Shown: one piece after another, positions 1 through 9,104 of the stretch
Layout of the letters: each line of letters begins with the position of its first letter
Numbering within the stretch: position 1 is the first letter of the stretch
Source of the DNA: Candidatus Pristimantibacillus lignocellulolyticus
GTDB lineage: Bacteria > Bacillota > Bacilli > Paenibacillales > Paenibacillaceae
Assembly (NCBI GenBank): GCA_023639215.1
Contig: CP097899.1
Span: forward strand, 3,158,001 to 3,222,000
DNA: 64,000 bases
Direction of reading: 5' to 3'
Translations under genes and position numbers: made by a program
The notes under the pieces: generated by a model
Told to the model about the DNA's origin: nothing
Database searches by the model: none
What the model saw: only the letters and a program-made list of their open reading frames with translations

Positions 1-1
1 A

Positions 2-3000
2 GCAAAAGCTGCAGCACTTCGCCACAAAGAAATATTTGGAGATCGATATTATCTTGAAATTCAAAATCATGGCATGTTGGAGCAGAAACAAGCAGAAACG
101 CTTATGATTCAATTGGCTCAAGAACTAGATATACCGTTAGTTGCGACCAATGATGTGCATTACATTGATCCACGTGATGCAGCGATGCAAGAAGTGTTGA
201 TCTGTATTGGTACAGGAAAATCACTTCAAGACGAAGATCGACTCAAGATAGAAACAGATCAGTTGTATTTGAGGACTGGTGCTGAAATGCTTGAACGTTT
301 TCAGCATGTTCCAGAAGCTATTCGTAATACTGCGGAAATTGCCGCGCGATGCAATGTAGAATTACAACTTGGGAGAGCGAATTTACCCCAATTTTGGCCA
401 ATTCCACCCCAACAAACATCGAATTCATTTCTACGTGAACTATGTCTTGATGGTATGAATTTAAGATTTGCCGATAGCGAGCAATGGCTTAATGATACAA
501 AGATCCGTCAGACGGTAACAGATCGGCTTAATTACGAACTTGCAGTTATTGAGAAGATGGGGTATGAGGATTATTTTCTAATTGTGTGGGATTTCATTCG
601 TTTTGCGAAAGAAAGACATATTGCTGTAGGTCCTGGTCGTGGATCTAGTGCTGGTAGTCTTGTTGCCTATACACTTCAAATTACTGATGTAGATCCTATT
701 AAATATAAGTTACTATTTGAGCGTTTTCTTAATCCAGAACGGGTTAGCATGCCGGATATCGATATTGACTTTGATGATGAACGACGGGATGAAGTTATTC
801 AATATGTAGCTGCAAAGTACGGGGATGAACATGTTGCTCAAATTATTACGTTCGGTACGATGGCTGCCAAAGCTGCGATCCGAGATGTTGGTAGAGCTAT
901 GAATATTTCATTCCAAGAGGTTGATCGAGCTGCCAAGCTTATTCCTAATCAGCTTGGGATTACACTTGAGCATGCATTAAATCAAAGTCAGGAACTACGT
1001 ACTGCTTACGATGGTAGTGCAAACACTAGAAGACTCATCGATATGGCTATTAAAGTAGAAGGTATGCCAAGACACTCCTCTACGCATGCAGCAGGTGTTG
1101 TCATCGCGGCTTCACCATTAACGGAGTATACACCGCTCCAAGTGGGTAGTGAGGATATGTTGCTTACACAGTATTCTATGGAGCATCTCGAATCAATTGG
1201 GTTGTTGAAGATGGACTTTCTTGGACTTCGCACATTGTCGATTCTAGGGAGGGCACATCGCTGGGTTGAAGAGATTAATAAGAAACAGGTTAATTTCCAT
1301 CAAATATCAGATGATGATCCCTTAACTTATGAAATGCTTGGTAAAGGGGAGACTACAGGGATATTTCAATTAGAGTCGCCTGGAGTAAGACGTGTACTAC
1401 GTGATATGAAGCCATCTAATTTCGAAGATATTGTCTCTGTATTAGCGCTCTACCGACCAGGTCCGATGGAATTTATTCCAAAGTATATTGAAGGAAAGCA
1501 TGGCAAAATTGTTGTCGAATATCCTCATGACTCACTTCGCCATATTTTGCAAGATACTTACGGTATAATTGTATATCAAGAACAAATCATGCAAATTGCA
1601 TCTCATATGGCAGGATTTTCACTTGGCGAAGCAGATTTGCTAAGACGAGCTGTCTCTAAGAAGAAACGTGAGGTGCTTGATGAAGAGCGAGCGCATTTTG
1701 TTCAAGGAAGTATAACTATGGGGTACGATGAGCTAAGTGCCAATAGAGTATACGATATGATTGTTCGCTTTGCTGATTATGGTTTCCCACGAGCTCATGC
1801 GGTTGCATATGGCGTTTTAGCTTTTCGTACAGCTTGGTTCAAAGCACATCACCCTATTATATTTATGGCATCAATGCTGGCATCCGTTGCAGGTAATATG
1901 CGAAAGGCTGCACAATATGTGGACGAATGTTCTCGTATGGGTATTGCCGTACTACCACCATGTATCAATAATAGTGGACTGAACTTTGCACCAACGAAAG
2001 AAGGCATCCGTTTCGGTCTAGCTGCAATCAAAAATGTAGGGACGCAAGCTATTGAATCTATTGTGTCAGGTAGAAGAGAGAAACCTTATCTCACGCTGCT
2101 GGATTTTTGTAAACGAGTAGATCTGCGTGTTGTGAATAAGCGAGTGCTAGAATCACTAATTTTGGCAGGAGCTTTCGATCAATTTGAAGGGCATCGTGCA
2201 CAATTATTAGCGGCACTAGACGATACTTTAGAAGCTGTAACGAAATGGAAGAAAGAACGAGATGACTTGCAAATTGAACTGTTTGGGTTTGAAGAAATTC
2301 AGAATTGGGACGTAGAACTACCGAACATAAGAAGTTTTACCATGACAGAGCAGCTAGAACATGAATACGAATTACTAGGTATGTATTTGTCTGGTCATCC
2401 GCTTGATGAATTGTTAAATGTACTACAAGGCCAAAATTTCGATTCTTTAATTGAACTTTATGATCGCGAAGAAGGTTACAAGGCTGTAGTTCCAGTACGT
2501 ATTGCCTCCATTCGTCCTTATATGAGTAAAAATGGACAAGCTATGGCTTTCGCAGAAGTTGAGGATCGTATTGTACGTATCGAAGCAGTTGTATTCGCAA
2601 GTACATGGCGTAAATGTAGCACTACATTAGTGAAGGACAGCTTAGTACTTATGCTTGCTTCTGTGCAAAAACAAGAGGATGAGATTAAATTGATCGTGGA
2701 TGATGTTGTCATTGTTGGTGATGAACCAATTGAAGAAATGGCGAAACATGTAGACCGATTAAGAGGACAAGCTGAAAGGTGGCAACGAAATAAAGGAGCG
2801 ACCAAGTCTTCTCCACCACCGCGACGAGAAGTTAAGGATGCTAAACCTACACCAACCCAAAAAATATTTATTAAAATTAACGAAAAGCTTGAACAGCCAA
2901 CTATATTAGCCATTCTTCAAAATAAAATATTGCAACATCAAGGTGATTTAGTTATTGTATTGTTCTATGAAAGAACCGGCCAAATTGTTGCGTTAAGTGA

Positions 3001-3082
3001 GCAATATCGTGCATCTCCTAATGAGAAGTTTATAGTAGAGGTAGAGCATTTACTTGGAAAAGGTTCCATTGTAATTAAGTAA
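2..3082 (+). CDS. dnaE: DNA polymerase III subunit alpha DnaE (5'-partial)
   Basis: Replicative DNA polymerase of the C family. The frame is open from the window edge, so the start and roughly the first 100-150 residues (N-terminal PHP region) lie upstream. Of the 1026 visible residues, GPGRGSSAGS (from about residue 210) and PDIDIDF (about 251, two of the catalytic aspartates) mark the palm. QLESPGVRR and RPGPMEFIPKY (about 485) belong to the fingers, NKRVLESLILAGAFD to the HhH region, and VPVRIASIRPYMSKNG (about 830) begins the OB fold. In Bacillales DnaE works beside PolC and extends RNA primers on the lagging strand. The accD-accA-pyk order downstream matches the usual neighbourhood of dnaE in this group. 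Confidence 0.97.
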   Translation, partial: AKAAALRHKEIFGDRYYLEIQNHGMLEQKQAETLMIQLAQELDIPLVATNDVHYIDPRDAAMQEVLICIGTGKSLQDEDRLKIETDQLYLRTGAEMLERFQHVPEAIRNTAEIAARCNVELQLGRANLPQFWPIPPQQTSNSFLRELCLDGMNLRFADSEQWLNDTKIRQTVTDRLNYELAVIEKMGYEDYFLIVWDFIRFAKERHIAVGPGRGSSAGSLVAYTLQITDVDPIKYKLLFERFLNPERVSMPDIDIDFDDERRDEVIQYVAAKYGDEHVAQIITFGTMAAKAAIRDVGRAMNISFQEVDRAAKLIPNQLGITLEHALNQSQELRTAYDGSANTRRLIDMAIKVEGMPRHSSTHAAGVVIAASPLTEYTPLQVGSEDMLLTQYSMEHLESIGLLKMDFLGLRTLSILGRAHRWVEEINKKQVNFHQISDDDPLTYEMLGKGETTGIFQLESPGVRRVLRDMKPSNFEDIVSVLALYRPGPMEFIPKYIEGKHGKIVVEYPHDSLRHILQDTYGIIVYQEQIMQIASHMAGFSLGEADLLRRAVSKKKREVLDEERAHFVQGSITMGYDELSANRVYDMIVRFADYGFPRAHAVAYGVLAFRTAWFKAHHPIIFMASMLASVAGNMRKAAQYVDECSRMGIAVLPPCINNSGLNFAPTKEGIRFGLAAIKNVGTQAIESIVSGRREKPYLTLLDFCKRVDLRVVNKRVLESLILAGAFDQFEGHRAQLLAALDDTLEAVTKWKKERDDLQIELFGFEEIQNWDVELPNIRSFTMTEQLEHEYELLGMYLSGHPLDELLNVLQGQNFDSLIELYDREEGYKAVVPVRIASIRPYMSKNGQAMAFAEVEDRIVRIEAVVFASTWRKCSTTLVKDSLVLMLASVQKQEDEIKLIVDDVVIVGDEPIEEMAKHVDRLRGQAERWQRNKGATKSSPPPRREVKDAKPTPTQKIFIKINEKLEQPTILAILQNKILQHQGDLVIVLFYERTGQIVALSEQYRASPNEKFIVEVEHLLGKGSIVIK

Positions 3083-3093
3083 TAACATAGGAT

Positions 3094-3117
3094 GTTCAAA
3101 AAGCAGACTTTTTGAAC
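3094..3117 (+). terminator. Perfect 10-bp hairpin after dnaE
   Basis: GTTCAAAAAG and CTTTTTGAAC are separated by CAGA. The hairpin lies 12 bases after the dnaE stop but has only a weak T-run behind it. The following bases (TTGTAATAATAGGCAC) resemble the loop of the leader elements seen at mdh and rph, so it may be a degenerate copy of that family rather than a true terminator. Confidence 0.4.
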
Positions 3118-3191
3118 TTGTAATAATAGGCACATTTACGACTCTGAGCGCATATGCATATCGGTACAGCATAATGAGAGGAGTGAATTGT

Positions 3192-3680
3192 ATGATTCCT
3201 ATTGAAAAATTACTTTTACAACGAGGTGTTAAGGTTTCTGATATTGCGGAAATTGCATTTTTATTGCAGACACAATATAATCCTACTTTAACTATGGATG
3301 AATGTATCGTCAGTGTACGTGCAGTACTGTCAAAGCGGGAAGTACAATATGCTCTTTATACAGGCATTGCTTTGGATGAACTAGCAGAGAGAAAACTGTT
3401 GCCAGAGCCTCTGCAGTCCATTATGGAGAAAGATGAACCCCTTTTCGGAGTAGATGAAACTCTTGCACTTGGGATTACTAATGTATACGGAATGATCGGC
3501 TTAACAAGTTTTGGATACTTAGATAAAGTTAAGCCAGCGATCTTACAGAAGTTGAATAATAAAGCTAATGGTATTCATGTTTTTCTTGATGATCTTGTAG
3601 CGGGACTAGCCGCTGCAGCGTCTGCGAGAATAGCACATGGTGATGCCAAAGCGAATCAATATGATTTGCCCGATTGTTAG
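3192..3680 (+). CDS. Phosphatidylglycerophosphatase A-family protein (YutG-like)
   Basis: A 162-residue protein of the PgpA domain family, which in Gram-negatives dephosphorylates phosphatidylglycerol phosphate. The Bacillales members (YutG type) are less well characterised. Recognisable blocks are CIVSVRAVLSKREVQ, VDETLALGITNVYG, GLTSFGYLDKVKP and VFLDDLVAGLAAAASAR. I chose ATG 3192 because GAGAGGAG sits at 3176-3183. The earlier in-frame ATG at 3174 overlaps that ribosome-binding site and is unlikely. A clear paralogue lies at 27081-27620 on the other strand, so this genome carries at least two. The function is inferred from the family only. Confidence 0.85.
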   Translation: MIPIEKLLLQRGVKVSDIAEIAFLLQTQYNPTLTMDECIVSVRAVLSKREVQYALYTGIALDELAERKLLPEPLQSIMEKDEPLFGVDETLALGITNVYGMIGLTSFGYLDKVKPAILQKLNNKANGIHVFLDDLVAGLAAAASARIAHGDAKANQYDLPDC

Positions 3681-3778
3681 TAGTTATGTTATCATTGGTT
3701 CATCATACGGCCTTTGACGGGAATAGTAGCTGTATAGTGATATACACTAGCTAACGTGGAGTTGTAGGAGGTATTCCC

Positions 3779-3967
3779 ATGTGGACGGTATTCTATATTG
3801 CACCTACTGAAAGATCAGCAGAAAATATTAAAAATAAACTTACACAAGAAGGATTTCTAGTTAAGATCCGTCCTGTCAATTTGTCCAAACAGCAATTTGA
3901 AATTCTTGTCCCATCTGGTGAAGTAGAAGAAATTCGTGAAGTTTTCGACACCATTATTCGCCCGTAA
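3779..3967 (+). CDS. Small conserved-looking protein of unknown function
   Basis: A 62-residue protein with a strong ribosome-binding site (AGGAGGT, 7 bases before the ATG). It begins MWTVFYIAPTERSAENIK and alternates predicted helix and strand like a single compact alpha/beta domain. The opening resembles small proteins described as putative signal transducers (DUF2007-like), but the match is by eye and weak. It lies 38 bases ahead of accD and probably shares its transcript. It has no membrane segment and no cysteines. Confidence 0.7.
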   Translation: MWTVFYIAPTERSAENIKNKLTQEGFLVKIRPVNLSKQQFEILVPSGEVEEIREVFDTIIRP

Positions 3968-4005
3968 GATTAGTAGTTTCAATTGCCCCTAAAGAGGTGT
4001 GAAAC

Positions 4006-4872
4006 GTGCAAATTAAAGATTTATTTTCGAAGAAAAAATATGCCACAATACCAACTGAGCGTCCTAAACGTGAGGTGCCAGAAGGATTAATGAACAAATG
4101 TTCAAAATGTGGAAACATTCAGTACAGTAAAGAATTAGAAAAGAATTTAAAGGTATGCTCAACTTGTGGTCATCATGGTCGATTAAATGCTAGAGAGCGT
4201 ATTGCCATGACTTTAGATGAGGGCATTATCGTTGAATACGATGAAACAATGGAGTCTGTTGACCCGTTGAATTTCCCTGGTTACAAAGTTAAGTTAGAGC
4301 AGCAAAAAGCGAAATCTAACTTACATGATTCTGTAATTACAGGTGAAGGCACAATTGGTGGCTTCCCTGTTGTTGTTGCTGCAATGAGCTTTGACTTCTT
4401 TACAGGAAGTATGGGGTCAGTTGCTGGAGAGAAAATAACGAGAGCCATTGAAAGCGCACACTTGAAGAAGCTTCCGATTATTATCTTCTCTACTTCTAGT
4501 GGAGCAAGAATGCAAGAGAGCATTCTTAGCTTAATGCAGATGGCAAAAACAAGCGCTGCTCTTGCGAAATTCCAAGGTGATGGGGGCTTGTACATATCTG
4601 TGTTTACAGATCCTACAACTGGTGGCGTATCTGCCAGCTTTGCAAGCCTTGGAGATTATAATCTAGCTGAACCTGGAGCGTTAATTGGATTTGCAGGACG
4701 TATTGTTATTGAACAGACCATTCGTCAAAAGTTACCTGATAACTTCCAAACTGCTGAATTCAATTTGCAACATGGCCAATTAGATAAAGTTGTTCATCGT
4801 AAAGATATGCGTTCAATGATCACTAAGTTACTTGATATGCACTGTGTTAAGGAGGTTACTACTGGTGAGTGA
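4006..4872 (+). CDS. accD: Acetyl-CoA carboxylase carboxyltransferase subunit beta
   Basis: The beta subunit of the carboxyltransferase half of acetyl-CoA carboxylase, which transfers the carboxyl group from biotin to acetyl-CoA in the first step of fatty acid synthesis. It is 288 residues long with an N-terminal zinc ribbon (Cys32, Cys35, Cys51, Cys54) followed by the crotonase-like domain (SSGARMQESILSLMQMAK, TTGGVSASFASLGD, GFAGRIVIEQT). The start is GTG 4006, placed by AGAGGTG at 3993. The 3' end overlaps accA by 8 bases, as expected for a 1:1 complex made by translational coupling. Confidence 0.97.
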   Translation: MQIKDLFSKKKYATIPTERPKREVPEGLMNKCSKCGNIQYSKELEKNLKVCSTCGHHGRLNARERIAMTLDEGIIVEYDETMESVDPLNFPGYKVKLEQQKAKSNLHDSVITGEGTIGGFPVVVAAMSFDFFTGSMGSVAGEKITRAIESAHLKKLPIIIFSTSSGARMQESILSLMQMAKTSAALAKFQGDGGLYISVFTDPTTGGVSASFASLGDYNLAEPGALIGFAGRIVIEQTIRQKLPDNFQTAEFNLQHGQLDKVVHRKDMRSMITKLLDMHCVKEVTTGE

Positions 4873-5845
4873 GTTGCCTTTTGAGAAACCGTTAAACGAT
4901 ATGCGTAATAAAATTAAAGAATTGAAAAGTTTGAGTGATGGAAAAGGCATTGATTTCTCGGAAGAGATTGCAAGGCTAGAAGATCGTTGTAAGGAAATTG
5001 AAGATACAATGTATCGAGAGTTAACAGCTGCACAAAAAATGCAGCTTGCTCGTCATCATCAACGTCCTACTTCGCTTGATTTCATTCAAGCTATTTTTAC
5101 TGATTTTATTGAGCTGCATGGTGATCGTCTATTTGCCGATGATCTAGCGATTGTTGGTGGACTAGCTAAGTTTAATGGAATACCAGTAACGGTTGTTGGT
5201 CATCAGCGTGGTAAAGATACTCGTGATAATATCGCAAGATTTTTCGGAAGTCCTCACCCTGAAGGTTTCCGAAAAGCACTTCGATTTATGCAACAGGCGA
5301 ACAAGTTTAAACGTCCGATTATAACATTTATCGATACAAAGGGTGCCTATCCTGGTAATACTGCGGAAGAGCGTGGTCAATCCGAAGCTATCGCACGCAA
5401 TCTAAGAGAAATGGCAAGTTTTGGCGTGCCAATTATTTGCGTCGTTATCGGAGAAGGCGGTAGTGGTGGTGCTCTTGCTCTAGGTGTAGGTAATCGTGTA
5501 CTTATGCTTGAGAATGCAATTTACTCTGCGATTTCACCAAATGGTGCTGCATCTATCCTTTGGAAAGATGCCACTCGTGCAGATGAAGCTGCTGAAGCGA
5601 TGAAAATTACTGCTAAAGACTTGTTGGAACTTGAGATTATTGAAGATATTATTAGTGAGCCGCAAGGTGGGGCTCATCGTGATATGGACGCTCAAGTAGA
5701 GTCTATTAGAATAGCACTCAACAAACATTTAACGGAGTTATTACAGATGACATCGGATGAACTAATTGAAGATCGTTATTTGAAATTCCGTAAAATTGGT
5801 TACTATACTATGGCTCAGCAAGAAGCTGATCAAGCTGCAGAATAA
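4865..5845 (+). CDS. accA: Acetyl-CoA carboxylase carboxyltransferase subunit alpha
   Basis: The alpha subunit, partner of AccD, 326 residues. Diagnostic stretches are HGDRLFADD, GHQRGKDTRDNIARFFGSP, FIDTKGAYPG and VIGEGGSGGALALGVGN. I place the start at GTG 4865 (M-S-E-L-P-F-E). AGGAGG lies at 4850-4855, inside the end of accD, nine bases upstream. A longer in-frame start at 4832 would precede that site and be buried in accD. The next gene is pyk. The usual Bacillales neighbour pfkA is missing here. Confidence 0.97.
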   Translation: MSELPFEKPLNDMRNKIKELKSLSDGKGIDFSEEIARLEDRCKEIEDTMYRELTAAQKMQLARHHQRPTSLDFIQAIFTDFIELHGDRLFADDLAIVGGLAKFNGIPVTVVGHQRGKDTRDNIARFFGSPHPEGFRKALRFMQQANKFKRPIITFIDTKGAYPGNTAEERGQSEAIARNLREMASFGVPIICVVIGEGGSGGALALGVGNRVLMLENAIYSAISPNGAASILWKDATRADEAAEAMKITAKDLLELEIIEDIISEPQGGAHRDMDAQVESIRIALNKHLTELLQMTSDELIEDRYLKFRKIGYYTMAQQEADQAAE

Positions 5846-5875
5846 CTACTATTGCAATAAACCAATATATGTGGG

Positions 5876-5904
5876 TTGCAAATAAAGTAGAAATTAGATA
5901 AGAT
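5876..5904 (+). promoter_or_regulatory. Candidate sigma-A promoter for pyk
   Basis: TTGCAA, a 17-base spacer and TAAGAT. It lies just after accA and would leave a leader of about 120 bases before pyk. The -10 match is only fair. Confidence 0.35.
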
Positions 5905-5949
5905 AATACACCGTAAGTAAAAGATTAAGATATTATGTAGTATGAAAAG

Positions 5950-5979
5950 GTGTCATAATTTGTATTGGAATTATGGCAC
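5950..5979 (+). other. 11-bp hairpin in the pyk leader
   Basis: GTGTCATAATT pairs with AATTATGGCAC (one G-T pair) around an 8-base loop. No T-run follows, so it is more likely a leader structure or weak accA terminator than a strong intrinsic terminator. Confidence 0.45.
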
Positions 5980-6032
5980 TTTGGTGATACTATTAATAAT
6001 GAATTTCAGGCAATATATCGGAGGAACCTATC

Positions 6033-7787
6033 ATGCGTAAAACTAAAATCGTTTGTACCATTGGACCATCCAGCGAATCGTTGGAAAATACTAAGAAACT
6101 AATTAAAGCAGGAATGAACGTAGGTCGTCTTAACTTCTCTCATGGAGATTTTGAAGAACATGGAAACCGTATTAAAAACATTCGTGCTGCGAATCTAGAA
6201 CTTGGTACATCAGTAGCAATCTTGTTAGATACTAAAGGTCCAGAAATCCGTCTAGGTAAGCTTAAAGAAGAACCTATCGAGCTTATTCAAGGTGATGCAA
6301 TTACACTAACAACAGAAGAAATACTTGGAGATATTAATCGTATTCCAGTAACATATGATAATCTTCCTAATGATTTGTCTGTTGGTTCAACAGTTCTAAT
6401 CGATGATGGTTTGATTGGCTTGAAGGTTGAAAGCATTGAAGGAACAGAAGTACACTGTCGTATCGTTAACAGTGGTCCTATTAAAGGGAAAAAAGGTGTT
6501 AACGTTCCAGGCGTGAAAATTTCACTTCCAGGTATTACTGAGAAAGATAGAAATGATATTATTTTCGGTATTGAACAAGGTGTTGATTTCATCGCGGCTT
6601 CGTTCGTACGTAAAGCTAGTGATGTTCTAGAAATTCGTGAATTACTAGAACAACATAATGCAAGTCATATTCAAATCATTTCTAAAATTGAAAACCAAGA
6701 GGGCGTTGATAACCTAGATTCAATTCTAGAAGTATCTGACGGACTTATGGTTGCTCGTGGTGATCTTGGCGTAGAAATTCCAGCTGAAGAAGTACCACTA
6801 GTTCAAAAATTAATGATCAAAAAATGTAATGTAGCTGGTAAACCAGTTATTACAGCAACACAAATGCTTGATTCCATGCAACGTAATCCTCGTCCAACTC
6901 GCGCTGAAGCAAGTGACGTAGCGAATGCGATCTTTGATGGAACTGATGCAATTATGCTTTCTGGTGAAACAGCTGCTGGTAAATATCCAACAGAATCTGT
7001 TGAGACAATGTCTCGTATTGCTGAGCGCGCTGAGCAAGCTCTTGAATATCGTGAGATCTTCATGAAACAAGCAAGTGCTCAACAAAATTCAGTAACAGAA
7101 GCAATTAGCCAAGCAGTTGCTAACTCAGCGCTTGATCTTAATGCTAAAGCGATTGTAACTTCTACACAAAGTGGATTCACTGCTCGTGTAGTTTCTAAAT
7201 ATCGTCCTAAAGCTCTTATCATTGCAGTTACACCTACAGAACAAGTTATGTGTGGACTAGCTCTAAATTGGGGTGTATTCCCTGTTAGAGGTATCGAAGC
7301 TGATACAACGGATGAAATGTTCGAAAATGCTGTTAAAGGCGCAATGAACACTGGTCTATTGTCTGTTGGAGATACAGTAGTTATTACTGCTGGTGTTCCT
7401 GTTGGACGTGCTGGTACAACTAATTTGATGAAAATTCATCATATTGGCGAACTATTAGCAACTGGACAAGGCATCGGTAGTCAAAATGTAACAGGTAAAA
7501 TCGTTGTTGCACGTACGCCTGCTGAAGCTAACGCTAAAATGCAAAAAGGTGATGTACTTGTAACCGTATCTACAGATAAAGATTTCATTCCTGCTTTTGA
7601 ATTAGCTAGTGCAGTAATTACAGAGCAAGGCGGCATCACAAGTCATGCAGCAGTTTGCGGAATTAACTTGAGTACACCAGTAGTTCTAGGTGTTGCGAAT
7701 GCTACTGAAATCTTGGAAGATGGAATGGAAGTTACGATTTATTCTGAAACAGGATATATCTACTCCGGACAATCAAAAGTACTTTAA
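6033..7787 (+). CDS. pyk: Pyruvate kinase with C-terminal mobile domain
   Basis: Converts phosphoenolpyruvate and ADP to pyruvate and ATP, the last step of glycolysis. At 584 residues it is the long Bacillus-type enzyme. The TIM barrel starts with RKTKIVCTIGPSSES and carries LDTKGPEIR, ARGDLGVEIP and ITATQMLDSM. Residues from about 475 form the extra domain related to the PEP-utilising phosphohistidine domain, with the TSHAAV block. The ribosome-binding site is CGGAGGA. A terminator follows, so pyk ends its own transcript. Confidence 0.97.
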   Translation: MRKTKIVCTIGPSSESLENTKKLIKAGMNVGRLNFSHGDFEEHGNRIKNIRAANLELGTSVAILLDTKGPEIRLGKLKEEPIELIQGDAITLTTEEILGDINRIPVTYDNLPNDLSVGSTVLIDDGLIGLKVESIEGTEVHCRIVNSGPIKGKKGVNVPGVKISLPGITEKDRNDIIFGIEQGVDFIAASFVRKASDVLEIRELLEQHNASHIQIISKIENQEGVDNLDSILEVSDGLMVARGDLGVEIPAEEVPLVQKLMIKKCNVAGKPVITATQMLDSMQRNPRPTRAEASDVANAIFDGTDAIMLSGETAAGKYPTESVETMSRIAERAEQALEYREIFMKQASAQQNSVTEAISQAVANSALDLNAKAIVTSTQSGFTARVVSKYRPKALIIAVTPTEQVMCGLALNWGVFPVRGIEADTTDEMFENAVKGAMNTGLLSVGDTVVITAGVPVGRAGTTNLMKIHHIGELLATGQGIGSQNVTGKIVVARTPAEANAKMQKGDVLVTVSTDKDFIPAFELASAVITEQGGITSHAAVCGINLSTPVVLGVANATEILEDGMEVTIYSETGYIYSGQSKVL

Positions 7788-7811
7788 TTCAACAACATGA
7801 TTAAAATTAAG

Positions 7812-7840
7812 AGCGATGGTGATTTTCACCGTCGCTTTTT
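7812..7840 (+). terminator. Intrinsic terminator of pyk
   Basis: AGCGATGGTGA and TCACCGTCGCT (one G-T pair) around TTT, followed by five T residues. Confidence 0.85.
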
Positions 7841-7980
7841 GTCTACCATAATAGAATTTATAATTTTCCGAGCGTATCGCTGGGTAAATTATATTTGGCG
7901 ATAAAAGCTACCTTATAAACGCGGTCACTCATCCTCGAATTTCCTCAGGTAAAGGTTTTATCATAAATAAATAGTAGCTA
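7841..7980. other. Non-coding stretch between pyk terminator and leader repeat
   Basis: No gene is visible. The stretch holds short G+C-richer patches (CCGAGCGTATCGCTGGG, CGCGGTCACTCATCCTCG) of unknown meaning and probably the promoter for the thioesterase-fxsA pair, which I cannot place with confidence. Confidence 0.4.
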
Positions 7981-8110
7981 TGCTTACGAAGTCACTTTTC
8001 AATTGTGCTAAAGTATTACAATTTAGTTATTGAAAAGTTTGGTTAATGCTTACGAAGTTACTTTTCAATAGCGATGATGTATGACAGGAAGTTATTGAAA
8101 AGTTTTAGGA
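7981..8110 (+). promoter_or_regulatory. Tandem leader element (two copies) before thioesterase gene
   Basis: Two copies of TGCTTACGAAG (7981-7991 and 8047-8057), each followed by an inverted repeat. Copy 1 is ACTTTTCAAT 7994-8003 with ATTGAAAAGT 8029-8038. Copy 2 is ACTTTTCAATA 8060-8070 with TATTGAAAAGT 8093-8103. The last arm ends two bases before AGGAG (8106-8110). The 3' arm of copy 1 can also pair with the 5' arm of copy 2, which puts TGCTTACGAAG in the loop and excludes both other hairpins. The same architecture occurs at mdh, rph and the second PgpA-family gene. Confidence 0.65.
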
Positions 8111-8118
8111 GATGAAAC

Positions 8119-8580
8119 ATGAAGGATTACTGGTATACGCATCCAATTAGAGTAAGATATCAAGAAACGGATCAAATGAGTGTAGTTTTTCATGGGAATT
8201 ATGTAACCTGGTTCGAAATTGGACGTACAGAATGGATAAGAAGTATGGGATATCATTATCGTGATATAGAAAATAAAGGTTTACTTCTGCCTGTTATTGA
8301 TCTAGCCGTGAAATACGTTTCTCCTGCGAAATACGATGATATGGTCATTGTGTGTACGCGAATGAAAGAATGTACACCACTGCGAATAGAGTTCGAATCA
8401 CAGGTACGTAAAGTGACTAACGATAATTTCTTCTCTGCTGAGTATGCTAATGAAATCGAACTTCCAGGAGATATGCTCGTTACCGGTGGTACTAAGCACG
8501 TCTGGGTTAATACGAACTTTCAACCTACTCGCGTATCTAAAGTAATGCCCGAATTATATGAAGTGATCACGAATAGTTAA
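8119..8580 (+). CDS. Acyl-CoA thioesterase, YbgC/FadM type (4HBT hotdog)
   Basis: A 153-residue hotdog-fold protein of the 4-hydroxybenzoyl-CoA thioesterase family, which hydrolyses acyl-CoA thioesters. The family signature is in the first 50 residues: VRYQETDQMSVVFHGNYVTW, with the catalytic-type Asp in ETDQMSVVFHGNY, then FEIGRTEWIR. It is expected to be cytoplasmic and probably tetrameric. The ribosome-binding site AGGAG follows a leader repeat directly. FxsA starts 14 bases after the stop, so the two are likely co-transcribed. The substrate cannot be read from the sequence. Confidence 0.88.
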   Translation: MKDYWYTHPIRVRYQETDQMSVVFHGNYVTWFEIGRTEWIRSMGYHYRDIENKGLLLPVIDLAVKYVSPAKYDDMVIVCTRMKECTPLRIEFESQVRKVTNDNFFSAEYANEIELPGDMLVTGGTKHVWVNTNFQPTRVSKVMPELYEVITNS

Positions 8581-8594
8581 CGGAGGTGAGTCAT

Positions 8595-8987
8595 ATGAGA
8601 AAATGGATTTTGGCGCTAATTATTTTGTTACCTATTATTGAAATTTGGGGCATATTACAAGTAGGAGATTGGATAGGTGGTTGGAATACATTTTTGCTTC
8701 TATTGTGTATGAGTCTTTTTGGGGCGTTTGCCACTTTGATGGAAGGCAAGAAAGTATGGATGGAAGCGCAACGTCAGATGAGTTCGGGTCAAATTCCAGG
8801 TCGTTCATTTATTAATGGTGTATGTGTATTAATAGGAGGGCTTCTACTACTTATCCCAGGATTTTTGAGTGATATCGTTGGTCTGATTTTATTGTTGCCT
8901 TTTACACGACCAATTCTGGAAGGATTTATTTTGAAATGGATAGAAAAAAGTATGCGTAATGGTAAATTTACAATTAATAGGTTTTAA
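8595..8987 (+). CDS. fxsA: FxsA family membrane protein
   Basis: A 130-residue polytopic membrane protein of the FxsA family, named after the E. coli protein that relieves F-plasmid exclusion of phage T7. Its role in Firmicutes is unknown. The family signature is visible: an N-terminal hydrophobic segment (ALIILLPIIEIWGIL), a second one around residues 27-45, and LIPGFLSDIVGLILLLPFTRP near residues 85-110. The start is ATG 8595 with CGGAGGTG at 8581. A GTG at 8586 is in frame but lies inside that site. Confidence 0.88.
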   Translation: MRKWILALIILLPIIEIWGILQVGDWIGGWNTFLLLLCMSLFGAFATLMEGKKVWMEAQRQMSSGQIPGRSFINGVCVLIGGLLLLIPGFLSDIVGLILLLPFTRPILEGFILKWIEKSMRNGKFTINRF

Positions 8988-9104
8988 TTTTAACAATAAC
9001 TTTACAATTGTTTGCATTAATTTTAATGAATATGTCATATAGTTAAGCTATTGCGGTATTGCTGAATCATCAGTAACAAACATTACTGCATAGGGGGAAG
9101 ACTC

